Source: Magnetovibrio sp.
GTDB taxonomy: Bacteria; Pseudomonadota; Alphaproteobacteria; Rhodospirillales; Magnetovibrionaceae
NCBI GenBank assembly: GCA_026196495.1
Contig: JAPHSY010000033.1
Span: 1-64,000 of the forward strand
Direction: 5' to 3'
Length of the DNA: 64,000 nt
Below are positions 17,371-25,759 of this stretch, one piece after another. Below the pieces are notes generated by a model. That model did not search any database and was not told where the DNA came from. It was given only the letters and a program-made list of their open reading frames with translations. Each line of letters begins with the position of its first letter. Positions within the stretch are counted from its first letter, which is position 1. Position numbers and translations under genes: made by a program.

Positions 17371-17420
17371 TGTGCACTGCAAAATAATTTATTGACAATT
17401 GTTGCACTGCAACATATATT
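17371..17420 (+). promoter_or_regulatory. Phasin promoter with palindromic TGC operator
   Basis: A near-consensus sigma-70 promoter is present: TTGACA at 17392-17397, a 17-base spacer and TATATT at 17415-17420. The palindrome TTGCACTGCAA at 17402-17412 lies wholly in the spacer, and a second copy of the core (GTGCACTGCAAAA, 17373-17385) sits just upstream of the -35 box. TGC-rich palindromes of this kind are the known type of binding site for PhaR, the polyhydroxybutyrate-responsive repressor of phasin genes. Repression by blocking RNA polymerase is the natural reading. Confidence 0.72.
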
Positions 17421-17535
17421 GAATTTGTAAGCAGGACACAGGTGGGCACTTAAAGCAACCTGGTCCGGTGTCGCAAAGAAGCTTTGGGTAGAAGTTTCGC
17501 GAAGGCGACTGAAACCAAATTTAGGAGTGATGATA

Positions 17536-18033
17536 ATGTCCGCTAAGAAAAAAGCTTCCGCAGCTAACTCTGCAGTAGACGCAATCGATGCCGCAGCTGA
17601 AAACTTTGACGCAGCTGCAAACATGATCAAAGACGGCGTAGATGCCGCAATCAAAGCTGGTTCTGAGCAAGCTAAATCTGCTCAAAACGTAGAAGGCTTC
17701 GATTTCTTGGGTCGTGACAACATTGATGCTGCTGTAAAAGCTGGTGAAGCATATGTTGCTGGTTTTCAAACCATGAATGATCTGTTTTTCAAAGCCGCTA
17801 AGGAAGCTGTGCACTTCAACACTGAAGCTGCTAAAACCCTGAGCGGATGCAAGACCCCGGAAGAAATTTCCGAAACCCAATTGAAACTGGCCCAATCCGG
17901 TTTCGAAGTTGCTGTGGAAACCAGCACTGAAATTACCCAAACGGCTATGAAGCTGGCGAACGAAATTGGTGAACCTCTGGTTTCTCAGTTCGGCACAGCT
18001 TACAAAGACCTCGTTTCCAAGACCGCTGCCTAA
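17536..18033 (+). CDS. Phasin family protein (polyhydroxyalkanoate granule coat)
   Basis: 165 residues from ATG 17536, with AGGAG 9 bases upstream. It is almost wholly helical and Ala-rich, with the Phasin_2 pattern FQTMNDLFFKAAKEAVHFN and a C-terminal heptad-like amphipathic stretch. Phasins coat polyhydroxyalkanoate granules and control their size. No PHA synthase gene is in the window. The strong promoter with a PhaR-like operator and the strong terminator downstream fit a highly expressed, monocistronic phasin gene. Codon use (GCT, GAA, AAA rich) is also typical of high expression. Confidence 0.82.
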   Translation: MSAKKKASAANSAVDAIDAAAENFDAAANMIKDGVDAAIKAGSEQAKSAQNVEGFDFLGRDNIDAAVKAGEAYVAGFQTMNDLFFKAAKEAVHFNTEAAKTLSGCKTPEEISETQLKLAQSGFEVAVETSTEITQTAMKLANEIGEPLVSQFGTAYKDLVSKTAA

Positions 18034-18073
18034 AACTCACCTCCCCCATACCCCCCTTTGGGCAGCGAGACCT

Positions 18074-18108
18074 AAAAGCCTAGCGATTTATTCGCTAGGC
18101 TTTTTTTT
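18074..18108 (+). terminator. Rho-independent terminator of the phasin gene
   Basis: AAAAGCCTAGCGA and TCGCTAGGCTTTT form a 13-bp perfect stem with a 5-base loop, followed by a run of eight T. This is the clearest terminator in the window. Confidence 0.88.
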
Positions 18109-18304
18109 ATTCTGATGATGGCAACCGTACTCATTACGAAAAGTTATCGTAAAGGGGCTGGTTTTTTGTCTTTTTGATCCCAAATTTGTGAAACGTGTCC
18201 GAGTTGGCTGAATTTACGCATGGGCGTGTTCGGGGTATCATGGATACTCAGAAGTGATTCCCGCGCGGTTGCGGTGACGAGAGCATTATCAGGGACTGAA
18301 ATAC

Positions 18305-18676
18305 GTGACGAAGATCAAAGAATTCGCACCTGTGACGGCACAAGGTGGGTCGGGACAAAATGGCGGTCATGATGATGACGGTGATACCGGGCTGATCCTC
18401 AAAACCCGTCAAAAGACCAAAAAACCGTCGATGTATAAGGTTTTGATGCTGAACGACGATTACACACCAATGGAATTTGTGGTCCATATTTTGGAGCATG
18501 TTTTCAACAAGTCCCAAGACGAAGCCACCACCATCATGTTGCATGTCCATCAAAAGGGCGTCGGCCTGTGTGGGGTATTTACTTACGAAATTGCAGAAAC
18601 CAAAGCCAATCAGGTGATGGACTTGGCACGTCAAAATCAACATCCTTTGCAATGCACCATTGAAAAAGATGCCTAA
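18305..18676 (+). CDS. clpS: ATP-dependent Clp protease adaptor ClpS
   Basis: 123 residues with a GTG start. The core has [20 protein letters not shown], the NDD-TPM signature that binds the N-degron amino group, and [16 protein letters not shown] residues near the end. ClpS delivers N-end-rule substrates to ClpA. A long flexible N-terminal extension (about 40 residues, Gly- and Asp-rich) precedes the core. clpA follows 96 bases downstream, the standard order. Confidence 0.93.
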   Translation: MTKIKEFAPVTAQGGSGQNGGHDDDGDTGLILKTRQKTKKPSMYKVLMLNDDYTPMEFVVHILEHVFNKSQDEATTIMLHVHQKGVGLCGVFTYEIAETKANQVMDLARQNQHPLQCTIEKDA

Positions 18677-18772
18677 AGGATGCCTAGCGACGGACCGAAT
18701 TGATGCCTAAATAAAGAATAAGACTGAAACCAAACGGCCTAATCTGGCCTAAATGAGCGGAGAGCAAAGCGT

Positions 18773-21163
18773 ATGTTGTCGAGAAACCTAGAACAAACTC
18801 TGCACCGCGCCCTTAACATTGCAGGTGAGTACCGTCACGAATTCGCGACGTTGGAACACCTGTTGATGTCGCTTTCTGATGATCCAGATGCCGTTTCGGT
18901 GTTGCGTGCTTGTGACATTGATTTGGACAAGATGCAGGCTGATCTTACTGATTTTTTGGAAAATGAGCTGGTGTTGCCCGCGCTGGATGGGCTGGAAGAT
19001 CCCAAACCGACATCTGGGTTTCAACGCGTCATTCAACGCGCCATCATTCATGTTCAGTCGTCGGGCCGCGAAGAAGTTACGGGGGCCAATGTCTTGGTTG
19101 CGCTGTTCTCTGAACGCGAATCCCATGCGGTTTATTACCTCCAAGAACAAGATATGACGCGCTTAGATGCGGTGAACTATATCAGCCACGGCATTGCCAA
19201 AGCACCGGGGGCATCCGAAGAACGTCTGGTTACCGGTGCCGAAGAAGACATGGACGAAGAAGGCCTTGTCAAAAAAGGCCAAGAAGCGTTGGAAGCTTAC
19301 TGTGTGAACCTCAACGAAAAGGCTGCTGCAGGAAAAATTGATCCACTGATTGGGCGTACAGAAGAAGTTGAACGCACCATTCAAGTGCTATGCCGTCGCA
19401 CCAAGAACAATCCGCTTTATGTGGGTGATCCGGGTGTTGGCAAAACCGCCATTGCCGAAGGATTGGGACGTCGTATCCATGAAAAAGATGTGCCCGAAGT
19501 TCTTCTGGATGCACAAATTTGGGCTTTGGATATGGGCTCACTTTTGGCGGGGACACGTTACCGAGGTGATTTTGAAGAACGTCTTAAAGCTGTGATCAAA
19601 GAGCTGGAGGCCGCTCCTGAAAATGTGTTGTTCATTGATGAAATCCACACGGTTATTGGGGCTGGTGCCACATCTGGTGGATCCATGGATGCATCAAATA
19701 TCTTGAAGCCGTCGTTGGCTAATGGTGCGCTACGTTGTATCGGTTCGACAACCTACAAAGAGTATCGCAACCATTTTGAAAAAGACCGTGCCCTGGTGCG
19801 TCGTTTCCAAAAAATCGACGTCTATGAGCCGTCTGTTGAAGACACAGTGAAAATCTTGAAGGGCTTGAAGCCTTACTACGAAGAACATCACAACGTGCAC
19901 TATACCGACCCAGCTATTCGAGCGGCAGTGGAATTGGCAACGCGTTACATTAATGACCGCAAGCTTCCTGATAAAGCCATTGACGTCATCGATGAAGTTG
20001 GTGCTTCGCGGATGTTGTTGCCGGAAAACAAACGCAAGAAAAACGTGTCTGTCAAAGACGTCGAAGCTATTGTCGCCAAGATCGCTCGCATCCCACCGAA
20101 AAGTGTGTCCAGCGATGATGCCAAGGTTTTGAAGAACTTGGAACGTGATCTCAAATCTATGGTTTACGGTCAAGACAAAGCTATTACCGCGCTGTCGGGT
20201 TCGATCAAACTGGCCCGTGCTGGTTTGCGTGAACCGGACAAACCTATTGGTTCATACTTATTCTCCGGCCCCACAGGTGTGGGTAAAACCGAAGTTGCAC
20301 GTCAGCTGTCCATGACCATGGGGGTTGAGCTGGTGCGCTTTGATATGTCGGAATATATGGAACGCCATTCGGTGTCGCGTTTGATTGGTGCACCACCGGG
20401 CTATGTTGGATTTGATCAGGGTGGTCTGCTGACCGATGCGGTAGATCAGCAACCGCATTGCGTGTTGTTGCTGGACGAAATAGAAAAGGCCCATCCTGAT
20501 CTATTCAACATCTTGTTGCAGGTCATGGACCACGGCAAGCTCACCGACAACAACGGGAAATCCATCGATTTCCGAAATGTGGTTTTGATCATGACCACCA
20601 ATGCCGGTGCTGCTGATTTGGCTAAAGCCGTCATAGGGTTTGAGCGCACCACCCGTGAAGGTGATGATCAAGAAGCCATTGAAAAAATGTTTACCCCGGA
20701 ATTCCGCAATCGCTTAGATGCAATTATTCCCTTTGCCAATTTGTCACCCAAGGTCATGTCACAAGTGGTCGACAAGTTCATCTTGGAATTGGAAGTCCAA
20801 TTGGGTGAGCGCAACGTTACCATCGAACTGTCCAGTGAGGCTCGTGAATGGTTGGGCAAGAAGGGCTATGATCGTAACTTTGGTGCGCGTCCTTTGGGCC
20901 GTGTCATTCAAGAACACATCAAACGCCCCTTGTCTGAAGAGCTTCTGTTTGGTTCCTTGGTCAGCGGTGGTGAGGTTCTGGTCAAAGTGGAAGATAACAA
21001 AATCGCGTTTGATTTCCCGTCGCCCTCACCGAAAACGCCAAAAAAAGGCGGTGGTTCTGGGAATGGCAAGAAGGGTGGTCCCAAAAAGGGCCCCAAAGGT
21101 GGCAAAAAATCTAATTTGCCAGCCAAAGCAGGGCGTTCCCCTGTTCCTGCTGTGGTGAAATAA
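18773..21163 (+). CDS. clpA: ATP-dependent Clp protease ATP-binding subunit ClpA
   Basis: 796 residues. The N-terminal Clp_N repeats are followed by two AAA+ modules with Walker A boxes GDPGVGKTA (about residue 217) and GPTGVGKTE (about 499). The IGF tripeptide in VIGFERT (about 620) is the loop that docks ClpP. ClpA unfolds substrates, including those brought by ClpS, and threads them into ClpP. The C-terminus has a 40-residue Gly/Lys-rich extension (GKKGGPKKGPKGGKK) not found in E. coli ClpA (758 residues). GGAGAG precedes the ATG. Confidence 0.95.
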   Translation: MLSRNLEQTLHRALNIAGEYRHEFATLEHLLMSLSDDPDAVSVLRACDIDLDKMQADLTDFLENELVLPALDGLEDPKPTSGFQRVIQRAIIHVQSSGREEVTGANVLVALFSERESHAVYYLQEQDMTRLDAVNYISHGIAKAPGASEERLVTGAEEDMDEEGLVKKGQEALEAYCVNLNEKAAAGKIDPLIGRTEEVERTIQVLCRRTKNNPLYVGDPGVGKTAIAEGLGRRIHEKDVPEVLLDAQIWALDMGSLLAGTRYRGDFEERLKAVIKELEAAPENVLFIDEIHTVIGAGATSGGSMDASNILKPSLANGALRCIGSTTYKEYRNHFEKDRALVRRFQKIDVYEPSVEDTVKILKGLKPYYEEHHNVHYTDPAIRAAVELATRYINDRKLPDKAIDVIDEVGASRMLLPENKRKKNVSVKDVEAIVAKIARIPPKSVSSDDAKVLKNLERDLKSMVYGQDKAITALSGSIKLARAGLREPDKPIGSYLFSGPTGVGKTEVARQLSMTMGVELVRFDMSEYMERHSVSRLIGAPPGYVGFDQGGLLTDAVDQQPHCVLLLDEIEKAHPDLFNILLQVMDHGKLTDNNGKSIDFRNVVLIMTTNAGAADLAKAVIGFERTTREGDDQEAIEKMFTPEFRNRLDAIIPFANLSPKVMSQVVDKFILELEVQLGERNVTIELSSEAREWLGKKGYDRNFGARPLGRVIQEHIKRPLSEELLFGSLVSGGEVLVKVEDNKIAFDFPSPSPKTPKKGGGSGNGKKGGPKKGPKGGKKSNLPAKAGRSPVPAVVK

Positions 21164-21327
21164 CGGATCTTCATGTAACCAATCACACGTATGTGGCGTA
21201 TTTATTCTCAAGCAACTGGCATGGGATGTGCATCTTCTATTCACAATCCCTGTGTCATTTGCGTTTTGCAAATACGGAACATTTTTCTGTTCTTAATATT
21301 GCTGGGGAATTTGATTGGAGATTTGTT

Positions 21328-21501
21328 ATGAATATGGACATCTACACTGGCCGTAAATTTAACGCTAATCATCAATTGGCAATTTTGCTGACTCGTCACT
21401 TAGGCTTTGACGGCGCCCGCAAAGAAGCCCGCAAAAATGGTTGGGATGGTGTTTTAGAAGCTCTGACCGAACAAACGGCCATTATTACACGATCACACTG
21501 A
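21328..21501 (+). CDS. Small hypothetical protein, 57 residues
   Basis: ATG 21328 is preceded by GGAG at 21317-21320. The product has the sequence ANHQLAILLTRHLGFDGA followed by RKEARKNGWDGVL, suggesting two helices, and no membrane segment. An earlier in-frame start at 21193 would add residues that do not resemble protein. It converges on the small exported gene at 21508. I do not recognise a family. Confidence 0.5.
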   Translation: MNMDIYTGRKFNANHQLAILLTRHLGFDGARKEARKNGWDGVLEALTEQTAIITRSH

Positions 21502-21507
21502 TATGCT

Positions 21508-21816
21508 TTAGCGTATAGCCTTAGGGCATTCCATTTCGCTGGTGATCCGAGTGATGCCGGGGCCACGAAAAGGTAGAGGTTGGCGAGAGCCCTTTGCGAT
21601 ATTGTAATCGCGCATATTTGGTGTGCCGATGTTTTGACCAGGACGGCGCCGTTCTACTTTGACAGCTATGCACGTGCGACAACGATTGATGATGATTTCG
21701 CGCCCACCTTGATCACGAACCAACTGGGCACATTTGTTTAGCGGAATGGCTGCGGCATCTTCTGCCATCGTCATCCCCAGAACACTTAAGACCAAAAGTT
21801 TTGCTAGATTCGCCAT
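21508..21816 (-). CDS. Small exported cysteine-containing protein
   Basis: 102 residues with a signal peptide (LAKLLVLSVLGMTMA, cleavage near DAAA). The mature part has four cysteines, including NRCRTCIAVKVERRRPG, which suggests a disulfide-stabilised or metal-binding periplasmic domain. It ends 6 bases from the stop of the convergent 57-residue gene and starts 8 bases after the stop of the acyltransferase-like gene, so those two minus-strand genes form an operon. No family is recognised. Confidence 0.6.
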   Translation of the reverse strand: MANLAKLLVLSVLGMTMAEDAAAIPLNKCAQLVRDQGGREIIINRCRTCIAVKVERRRPGQNIGTPNMRDYNIAKGSRQPLPFRGPGITRITSEMECPKAIR

Positions 21817-21824
21817 GCTTTATT

Positions 21825-22988
21825 CTAGCTCTGGCGATAAGGACTGTCTTGCATCAATAATGCATATTCATGTTCAATTGCATGTTTTTCATGATTTAAG
21901 AACTCTGCGATGGCACCACGAAAGTTTTCATCGACGATATAATGGGCTGAATGCGTGAGCACCGGTAGGTAACCACGGGCAATTTTGTGTTCTCCTTGGG
22001 CACCGGCTTCAACCCTTTTGAGCCCGCGTTCTATGGCCTCGTCTATGGCTTGGTGATAGCACAGTTCAAAATGCAAAAAGCGGATCTCTTCTAAGCAGCC
22101 CCAATAGCGTCCAAATAGCGCGTCTTTGCCGATGAGGTTCATGGCTCCGGCAATGATTATTCCATCACGTTCTGCCAGAATCAGTAAAATTTGTTCGGCC
22201 ATGCGTTCACCCAACAAGGCGAAGAATTCACGGTTGAGGTATGGTCGCCCCCACTTGCGCGTACTGGTGTCCATGTAAAACTGATACATTGCATCCCAAT
22301 GATGTGCCTGAATTTGGTTGCCATTAAGCCGATGGATCGTGAGGCCATCTTTTGCGAGGCGACGTTCTTTTTTCAAGGCTTTGCGTTTGCGTGATGTCAG
22401 GGCATTTAAAAAATCGTTGTAACTTTGATAGTCGTTATTGTTCCAGTGATATTGAATCCCAACACGGTGCAGATACTTTGTGTCAACGAACACGTCGCGG
22501 TCATCTTCAGAAATAAAATTAACGTGGAGGCTGGATAGATGCGCACGGCTTGCAAAGTTCGCCATTGCAGTAACGAGTTGGTGTTTGAGTTCAAATTGTA
22601 AGACCGGACTGAGGCTGCCGTTTACCAATAATCTGGGTCCGGTCGCCGGGGTGAAGGGTACGGCGCAGATTAATTTGGGATAGTAATTTCCGCCTGCACG
22701 TTCAAATGCTTCAGCCCAATTCCAGTCGAATACATATTCGCCCATGGAATTGCCCTTAAGATATAAAGGCGCACAGGCCAAAAGCGTGCCGTGTTGGTCT
22801 TTGATCAAAATATGGCGAGTGACCCAGCCCGTTTCTGGTGTGATGCAGCCTGCATCTTCAAGAGAGCTGAGAAAGGTGTGGCTGAGAAACGGGTTTTCTG
22901 TCCCCGCACAAGCATCCCATGATTGGGCGGGGACGTCGGTTAGGCTTTCGCAAAGAGATATATTGAATTGTTCGTGTCCGTCAGGCAT
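21825..22988 (-). CDS. GNAT/FemAB-like acyltransferase (COG3146, DUF482)
   Basis: 387 residues, cytoplasmic. The pattern (NPFLSHTFLSSLEDAGCITP near the start, PFTPATGPRLL, SRKRKALKKERRLA, and GAMNLIGKDALFGRYWGC then FELCYHQAIDEAIERGL) is that of the COG3146 family, predicted N-acyltransferases related to peptidoglycan-bridge FemAB enzymes. The double GNAT fold is predicted. The substrate is unknown. It is upstream of the small exported protein in an apparent two-gene operon. Confidence 0.78.
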   Translation of the reverse strand: MPDGHEQFNISLCESLTDVPAQSWDACAGTENPFLSHTFLSSLEDAGCITPETGWVTRHILIKDQHGTLLACAPLYLKGNSMGEYVFDWNWAEAFERAGGNYYPKLICAVPFTPATGPRLLVNGSLSPVLQFELKHQLVTAMANFASRAHLSSLHVNFISEDDRDVFVDTKYLHRVGIQYHWNNNDYQSYNDFLNALTSRKRKALKKERRLAKDGLTIHRLNGNQIQAHHWDAMYQFYMDTSTRKWGRPYLNREFFALLGERMAEQILLILAERDGIIIAGAMNLIGKDALFGRYWGCLEEIRFLHFELCYHQAIDEAIERGLKRVEAGAQGEHKIARGYLPVLTHSAHYIVDENFRGAIAEFLNHEKHAIEHEYALLMQDSPYRQS

Positions 22989-23030
22989 GGCCTAGAGATG
23001 TGGTTGCCGTACCATTAAGGCAAGTTAAAT

Positions 23031-23495
23031 CTAGCTGATTTCAAACATGCCTTCGACTTCAACTGCGACACCTAAGGGTAGGGTATTGACACCCACAGCA
23101 GCACGGGCATGTTTGCCTTTATCGCCAAAAACTTCAGCCATCAAATCTGATGCACCATTAATGACTTTGGGCTGATCGGTAAAGTCATCGGTGCAGTTGA
23201 CGAAACCACCCAATCGCACGACCCGCTGTACGCGGTCTAAGTCCCCCTCACAGGCAGCTTTGACTTGGGCGATTAGATTGAGGCCGCAAAGTTTGGCGGC
23301 TTCATATGCTTCGTCGGTGGTGAAGTCTTTGCCTACACGTCCAACATATTTTATCGCACCATTTTCCATAGTGATTTGGCCAGACACCACCACCAGATTT
23401 CCGGTTTGAACGTAAGGAACATAGTTTGCAGCAGGTGCGGCTGCTTCGGGTAAGGTCAGGCCAAGTTCAGATAGGCGTTGCTCAATTTGGGACAT
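23031..23495 (-). CDS. RidA family (YjgF) enamine/imine deaminase-like protein
   Basis: 154 residues. It has the RidA features VVSGQITMENG, AKLCGLNLIAQVKAAC and, near the C-terminus, the HARAAVGV segment with the arginine that binds the carboxylate of 2-aminoacrylate-like intermediates. It is longer than RidA itself and belongs to the LEFEL-like subgroup (ALGLTLPEA-type N-terminus). RidA proteins detoxify reactive enamines formed by PLP enzymes. It is monocistronic, 42 bases from the acyltransferase-like gene. Confidence 0.82.
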   Translation of the reverse strand: MSQIEQRLSELGLTLPEAAAPAANYVPYVQTGNLVVVSGQITMENGAIKYVGRVGKDFTTDEAYEAAKLCGLNLIAQVKAACEGDLDRVQRVVRLGGFVNCTDDFTDQPKVINGASDLMAEVFGDKGKHARAAVGVNTLPLGVAVEVEGMFEIS

Positions 23496-23670
23496 AATGT
23501 GCCTTTCGCATTATCATTGGAATCAAATGTTAGTCTACGCATGCAAGGCAATGGTCACAAGTTAGGATCAGGTTGTATAGGTAGATAATATTACTACTTA
23601 GGTATAATTGTTCACGTGTTTGTGCTATCTATAATGCAACTGGGGGATGTGTGGCGTAAGGAGAACATTT

Positions 23671-24165
23671 GTGCCGAACATACTGGTCGTCGATGACGAT
23701 GAAGATTTGCACTTGTGGTTGGAACAAGTTCTGTCACAGCAAAACTATACATATGCGGGGGTATATTCTGGCGATACCGTTGTTAATGATTTGAAGCTTG
23801 GTGGTGTTGATCTTGTGTTGATCGACTATGATTTACCTAGATTGGATGGTTTATCGCTTTTGCGACAGATTCAGGATAGCAATATTAAGACGCCCTGTAT
23901 CATAATGACGGCGAACAGTGCGCAAAATGTTGCTGTTCAATGTTTTCGTAATGGTGCAGTTGATTTTATAGCCAAACCTCTCGATCCTGACTATTTGCAA
24001 ATTATTATTGAACGCGCCTTGGCATCACATGCCGGACATTTGCGCAATATGGCCTATCGTGCGTTGGCCTTTGTTAAACACAAAGAAGATTGTATCCATG
24101 GTGATAACCGTGAACGATGCAATTGTGGTTTGCGTGAAGTGATCGATGGGATCCGAGATTTTTAA
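23671..24165 (+). CDS. Response regulator with C-terminal cysteine cluster
   Basis: 164 residues from a GTG start at 23671 that has AAGGAG 8 bases before it. Receiver residues are all present: Asp8-10, phosphoacceptor Asp52 in LIDYDLPRLDG, Thr80 and Lys102 in FIAKPLD. In place of an output domain there is a short helical tail with Cys141, Cys150 and Cys152 in EDCIHGDNRERCNCG, which could bind a metal. It has no obvious partner kinase here; the PpnP gene follows 85 bases later. Confidence 0.8.
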   Translation: MPNILVVDDDEDLHLWLEQVLSQQNYTYAGVYSGDTVVNDLKLGGVDLVLIDYDLPRLDGLSLLRQIQDSNIKTPCIIMTANSAQNVAVQCFRNGAVDFIAKPLDPDYLQIIIERALASHAGHLRNMAYRALAFVKHKEDCIHGDNRERCNCGLREVIDGIRDF

Positions 24166-24249
24166 AGGTAAATGGAGATGAAAGCTTGCATCTGATGTCT
24201 GGGCGCGATTACATGCGCGCGTATATCAGATTCTGAGGAGTAGCTTTCC

Positions 24250-24531
24250 GTGTTTTCCGTAAATGAATACTTCGACGGCAACGTCAAATCCATTGCTTTC
24301 CAAGGCGAGAAATTGCCAGCCACCGTTGGTGTCATGGCTCCGGGTGAGTATGAATTTTCTACCAGCCAAAAGGAAGTGATGACTGTGGTGTCCGGGGCAT
24401 TGACTGTTCAATTGCCGGGGGAAGATGGTTTCAAAACCTTCGCGTCTGGGACATCGTTTGAAGTCGCCGCAAACCAAAGTTTCCAGCTCAAGGTTGAGCA
24501 GGATACGGCGTATCTGTGCACTTACGAATAA
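24250..24531 (+). CDS. ppnP: Pyrimidine/purine nucleoside phosphorylase PpnP
   Basis: 93 residues from a GTG start with GAGGAG 9 bases upstream. The cupin fold of the YaiE/PpnP (DUF1255) family is recognisable: [43 protein letters not shown], and [14 protein letters not shown]. The enzyme splits a broad range of nucleosides into base and ribose-1-phosphate. It converges on the lipoprotein gene; a shared hairpin (24539-24567) separates them. Confidence 0.87.
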   Translation: MFSVNEYFDGNVKSIAFQGEKLPATVGVMAPGEYEFSTSQKEVMTVVSGALTVQLPGEDGFKTFASGTSFEVAANQSFQLKVEQDTAYLCTYE

Positions 24532-24538
24532 GGTGCGC

Positions 24539-24567
24539 GCTGGCGCGTTAATTCACGACGCGCCAGC
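24539..24567. terminator. Stem-loop between convergent genes
   Basis: GCTGGCGCGT and ACGCGCCAGC form a 10-bp perfect stem with a 9-base loop, immediately after ppnP and overlapping the end of the convergent lipoprotein gene. It has no T-run on either side, so termination may be weak or Rho-assisted. Confidence 0.5.
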
Positions 24568-25036
24568 TGCCATCAGCTTGACGACAAGCGGTTCCCGTGG
24601 CGACATGGTCTTCGCCATCCACATTCACAACTTGCTCAAATTCACGACAATAGGTTCCGTTACTTTTTTGGTACGTGCGGGTTGGCGTAACGGACCCACT
24701 GTGGCCAGAATCTGGATTTCGCCAGGTAGAGGTCGACCCCGTGGAGGTGTGTTCCAAGGATGCTTGGGACGTGCGATTCATCATGGCCTTATCTTGCTCA
24801 TCAAGACTGCGACCAATACTTTTGCCCAGCCATCCACCAAGTACAGCACCTGCGCCCGTTGCCCAAAGCTGGCCTTCACCTTTGCCCATTTTAGAGCCGA
24901 TGATGCCACCCAAAACCGCACCGGCAATGGTGCCGACGGTTTCTTTTTGGCCCTGATCTTGTGTGGTGCTACACCCACCGAGCATGATTAGGGAACCGAC
25001 CAAAGTCACGGATATGGCGTTTTTCACAAATGTCAT
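24548..25036 (-). CDS. Glycine-zipper 2TM lipoprotein (17-kDa surface antigen type)
   Basis: 162 residues with a lipoprotein signal: a hydrophobic stretch then LGGC, so Cys22 would be lipidated. A glycine-zipper region follows (GTIAGAVLGGIIGSKMGKG, then GAGAVLGGWLGKSIG), and the C-terminal part has YCREFEQVVNVDG and TACRQADGSW, as in the RT0821/17-kDa outer-membrane family. It is probably an outer-membrane structural or protective lipoprotein. It converges on ppnP. Confidence 0.85.
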   Translation of the reverse strand: MTFVKNAISVTLVGSLIMLGGCSTTQDQGQKETVGTIAGAVLGGIIGSKMGKGEGQLWATGAGAVLGGWLGKSIGRSLDEQDKAMMNRTSQASLEHTSTGSTSTWRNPDSGHSGSVTPTRTYQKSNGTYCREFEQVVNVDGEDHVATGTACRQADGSWRVVN

Positions 25037-25095
25037 TGTGGCAATGCTCCAGTGGTTTCGACTATCTAGTATTTTACGCCGAAAGTGGGAGCAGG

Positions 25096-25350
25096 TTAAG
25101 TGTTGTCATCTTTTAATGTATTGTGTGTGTCATCACAAAAAGGGTGATTAGACGTATGTTTGCACATACATAGCCACACTTTTTCTGTCTTATCAGCCTT
25201 AAATACCACGGGTTTAATGTCGCATTGTTTATGAGAACCATCACAAAAGGGCTGTTTTTTGGATCGACCGCAGGCGCACCAAGCGTAATTTTTACCAGCT
25301 ATCAAGTCGACTTCTAAAGGTTCACAGGCGGCAATTATGGGTTTACTCAT
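25096..25350 (-). CDS. CDGSH iron-sulfur domain protein with two motifs
   Basis: 84 residues with two CDGSH-type sites. The first is canonical: CACGRSKKQPFCDGSH with Cys25, Cys27, Cys36 and His40. The second is CMCKHTSNHPFCDDTH, with Cys61, Cys63, Cys72 and His76 and Asp-Asp-Thr in place of DGS. Each 3Cys-1His set should hold a redox-active, transferable [2Fe-2S] cluster. The monomer is of the tandem-repeat bacterial type. It is 59 bases from the lipoprotein gene, and the two run in the same direction. Confidence 0.9.
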   Translation of the reverse strand: MSKPIIAACEPLEVDLIAGKNYAWCACGRSKKQPFCDGSHKQCDIKPVVFKADKTEKVWLCMCKHTSNHPFCDDTHNTLKDDNT

Positions 25351-25468
25351 GACTGGCTCCTATTGTGTGGACGGCTTAGTTTGTATATGGGGAAGGGAGA
25401 AGGAGTTACAAAGTTGAAAACGTGATAAACTTTGTACTCACAACAATCAAACGGAGTCTCTCATCATC

Positions 25469-25753
25469 ATGTTTGTTTCTCGTTTGCCTGTGATTGCATG
25501 TGTCGTGTTGAGCTTAACTCTGTCCAGCCATGTTGCGTTGGCGCAAAGTTCTCAGTCACAGCCATCGCCACAAGAACAATTAGAAGATGCAGCACGCATG
25601 GTGCTCGGTACATTGAAAATGATTATGTCTTCAATTCCGCAGTATGAAGCGCCGGTTATTCTTGAAAATGGGGACATCTTAATTCGACGCAAGCCCAAGC
25701 CCCAAAGCCCAAATGGGGTGGGGGACAATTCAACGGATCAAGATCGGATTTAG
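25469..25753 (+). CDS. Small exported hypothetical protein
   Basis: 94 residues with a signal peptide (VIACVVLSLTLSSHVALA, cleavage after ALA). The mature part is Gln/Ser/Pro-rich and then carries EQLEDAARMVLGTLKMIMSSIPQYEAPVILENGDILIRRK as a helix plus short strand. A similar small periplasmic protein with an amphipathic helix is frequent in alphaproteobacteria, but I cannot name a family. It converges on a Sel1-repeat gene with 6 bases between stops. Confidence 0.6.
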   Translation: MFVSRLPVIACVVLSLTLSSHVALAQSSQSQPSPQEQLEDAARMVLGTLKMIMSSIPQYEAPVILENGDILIRRKPKPQSPNGVGDNSTDQDRI

Positions 25754-25759
25754 GTTAGG

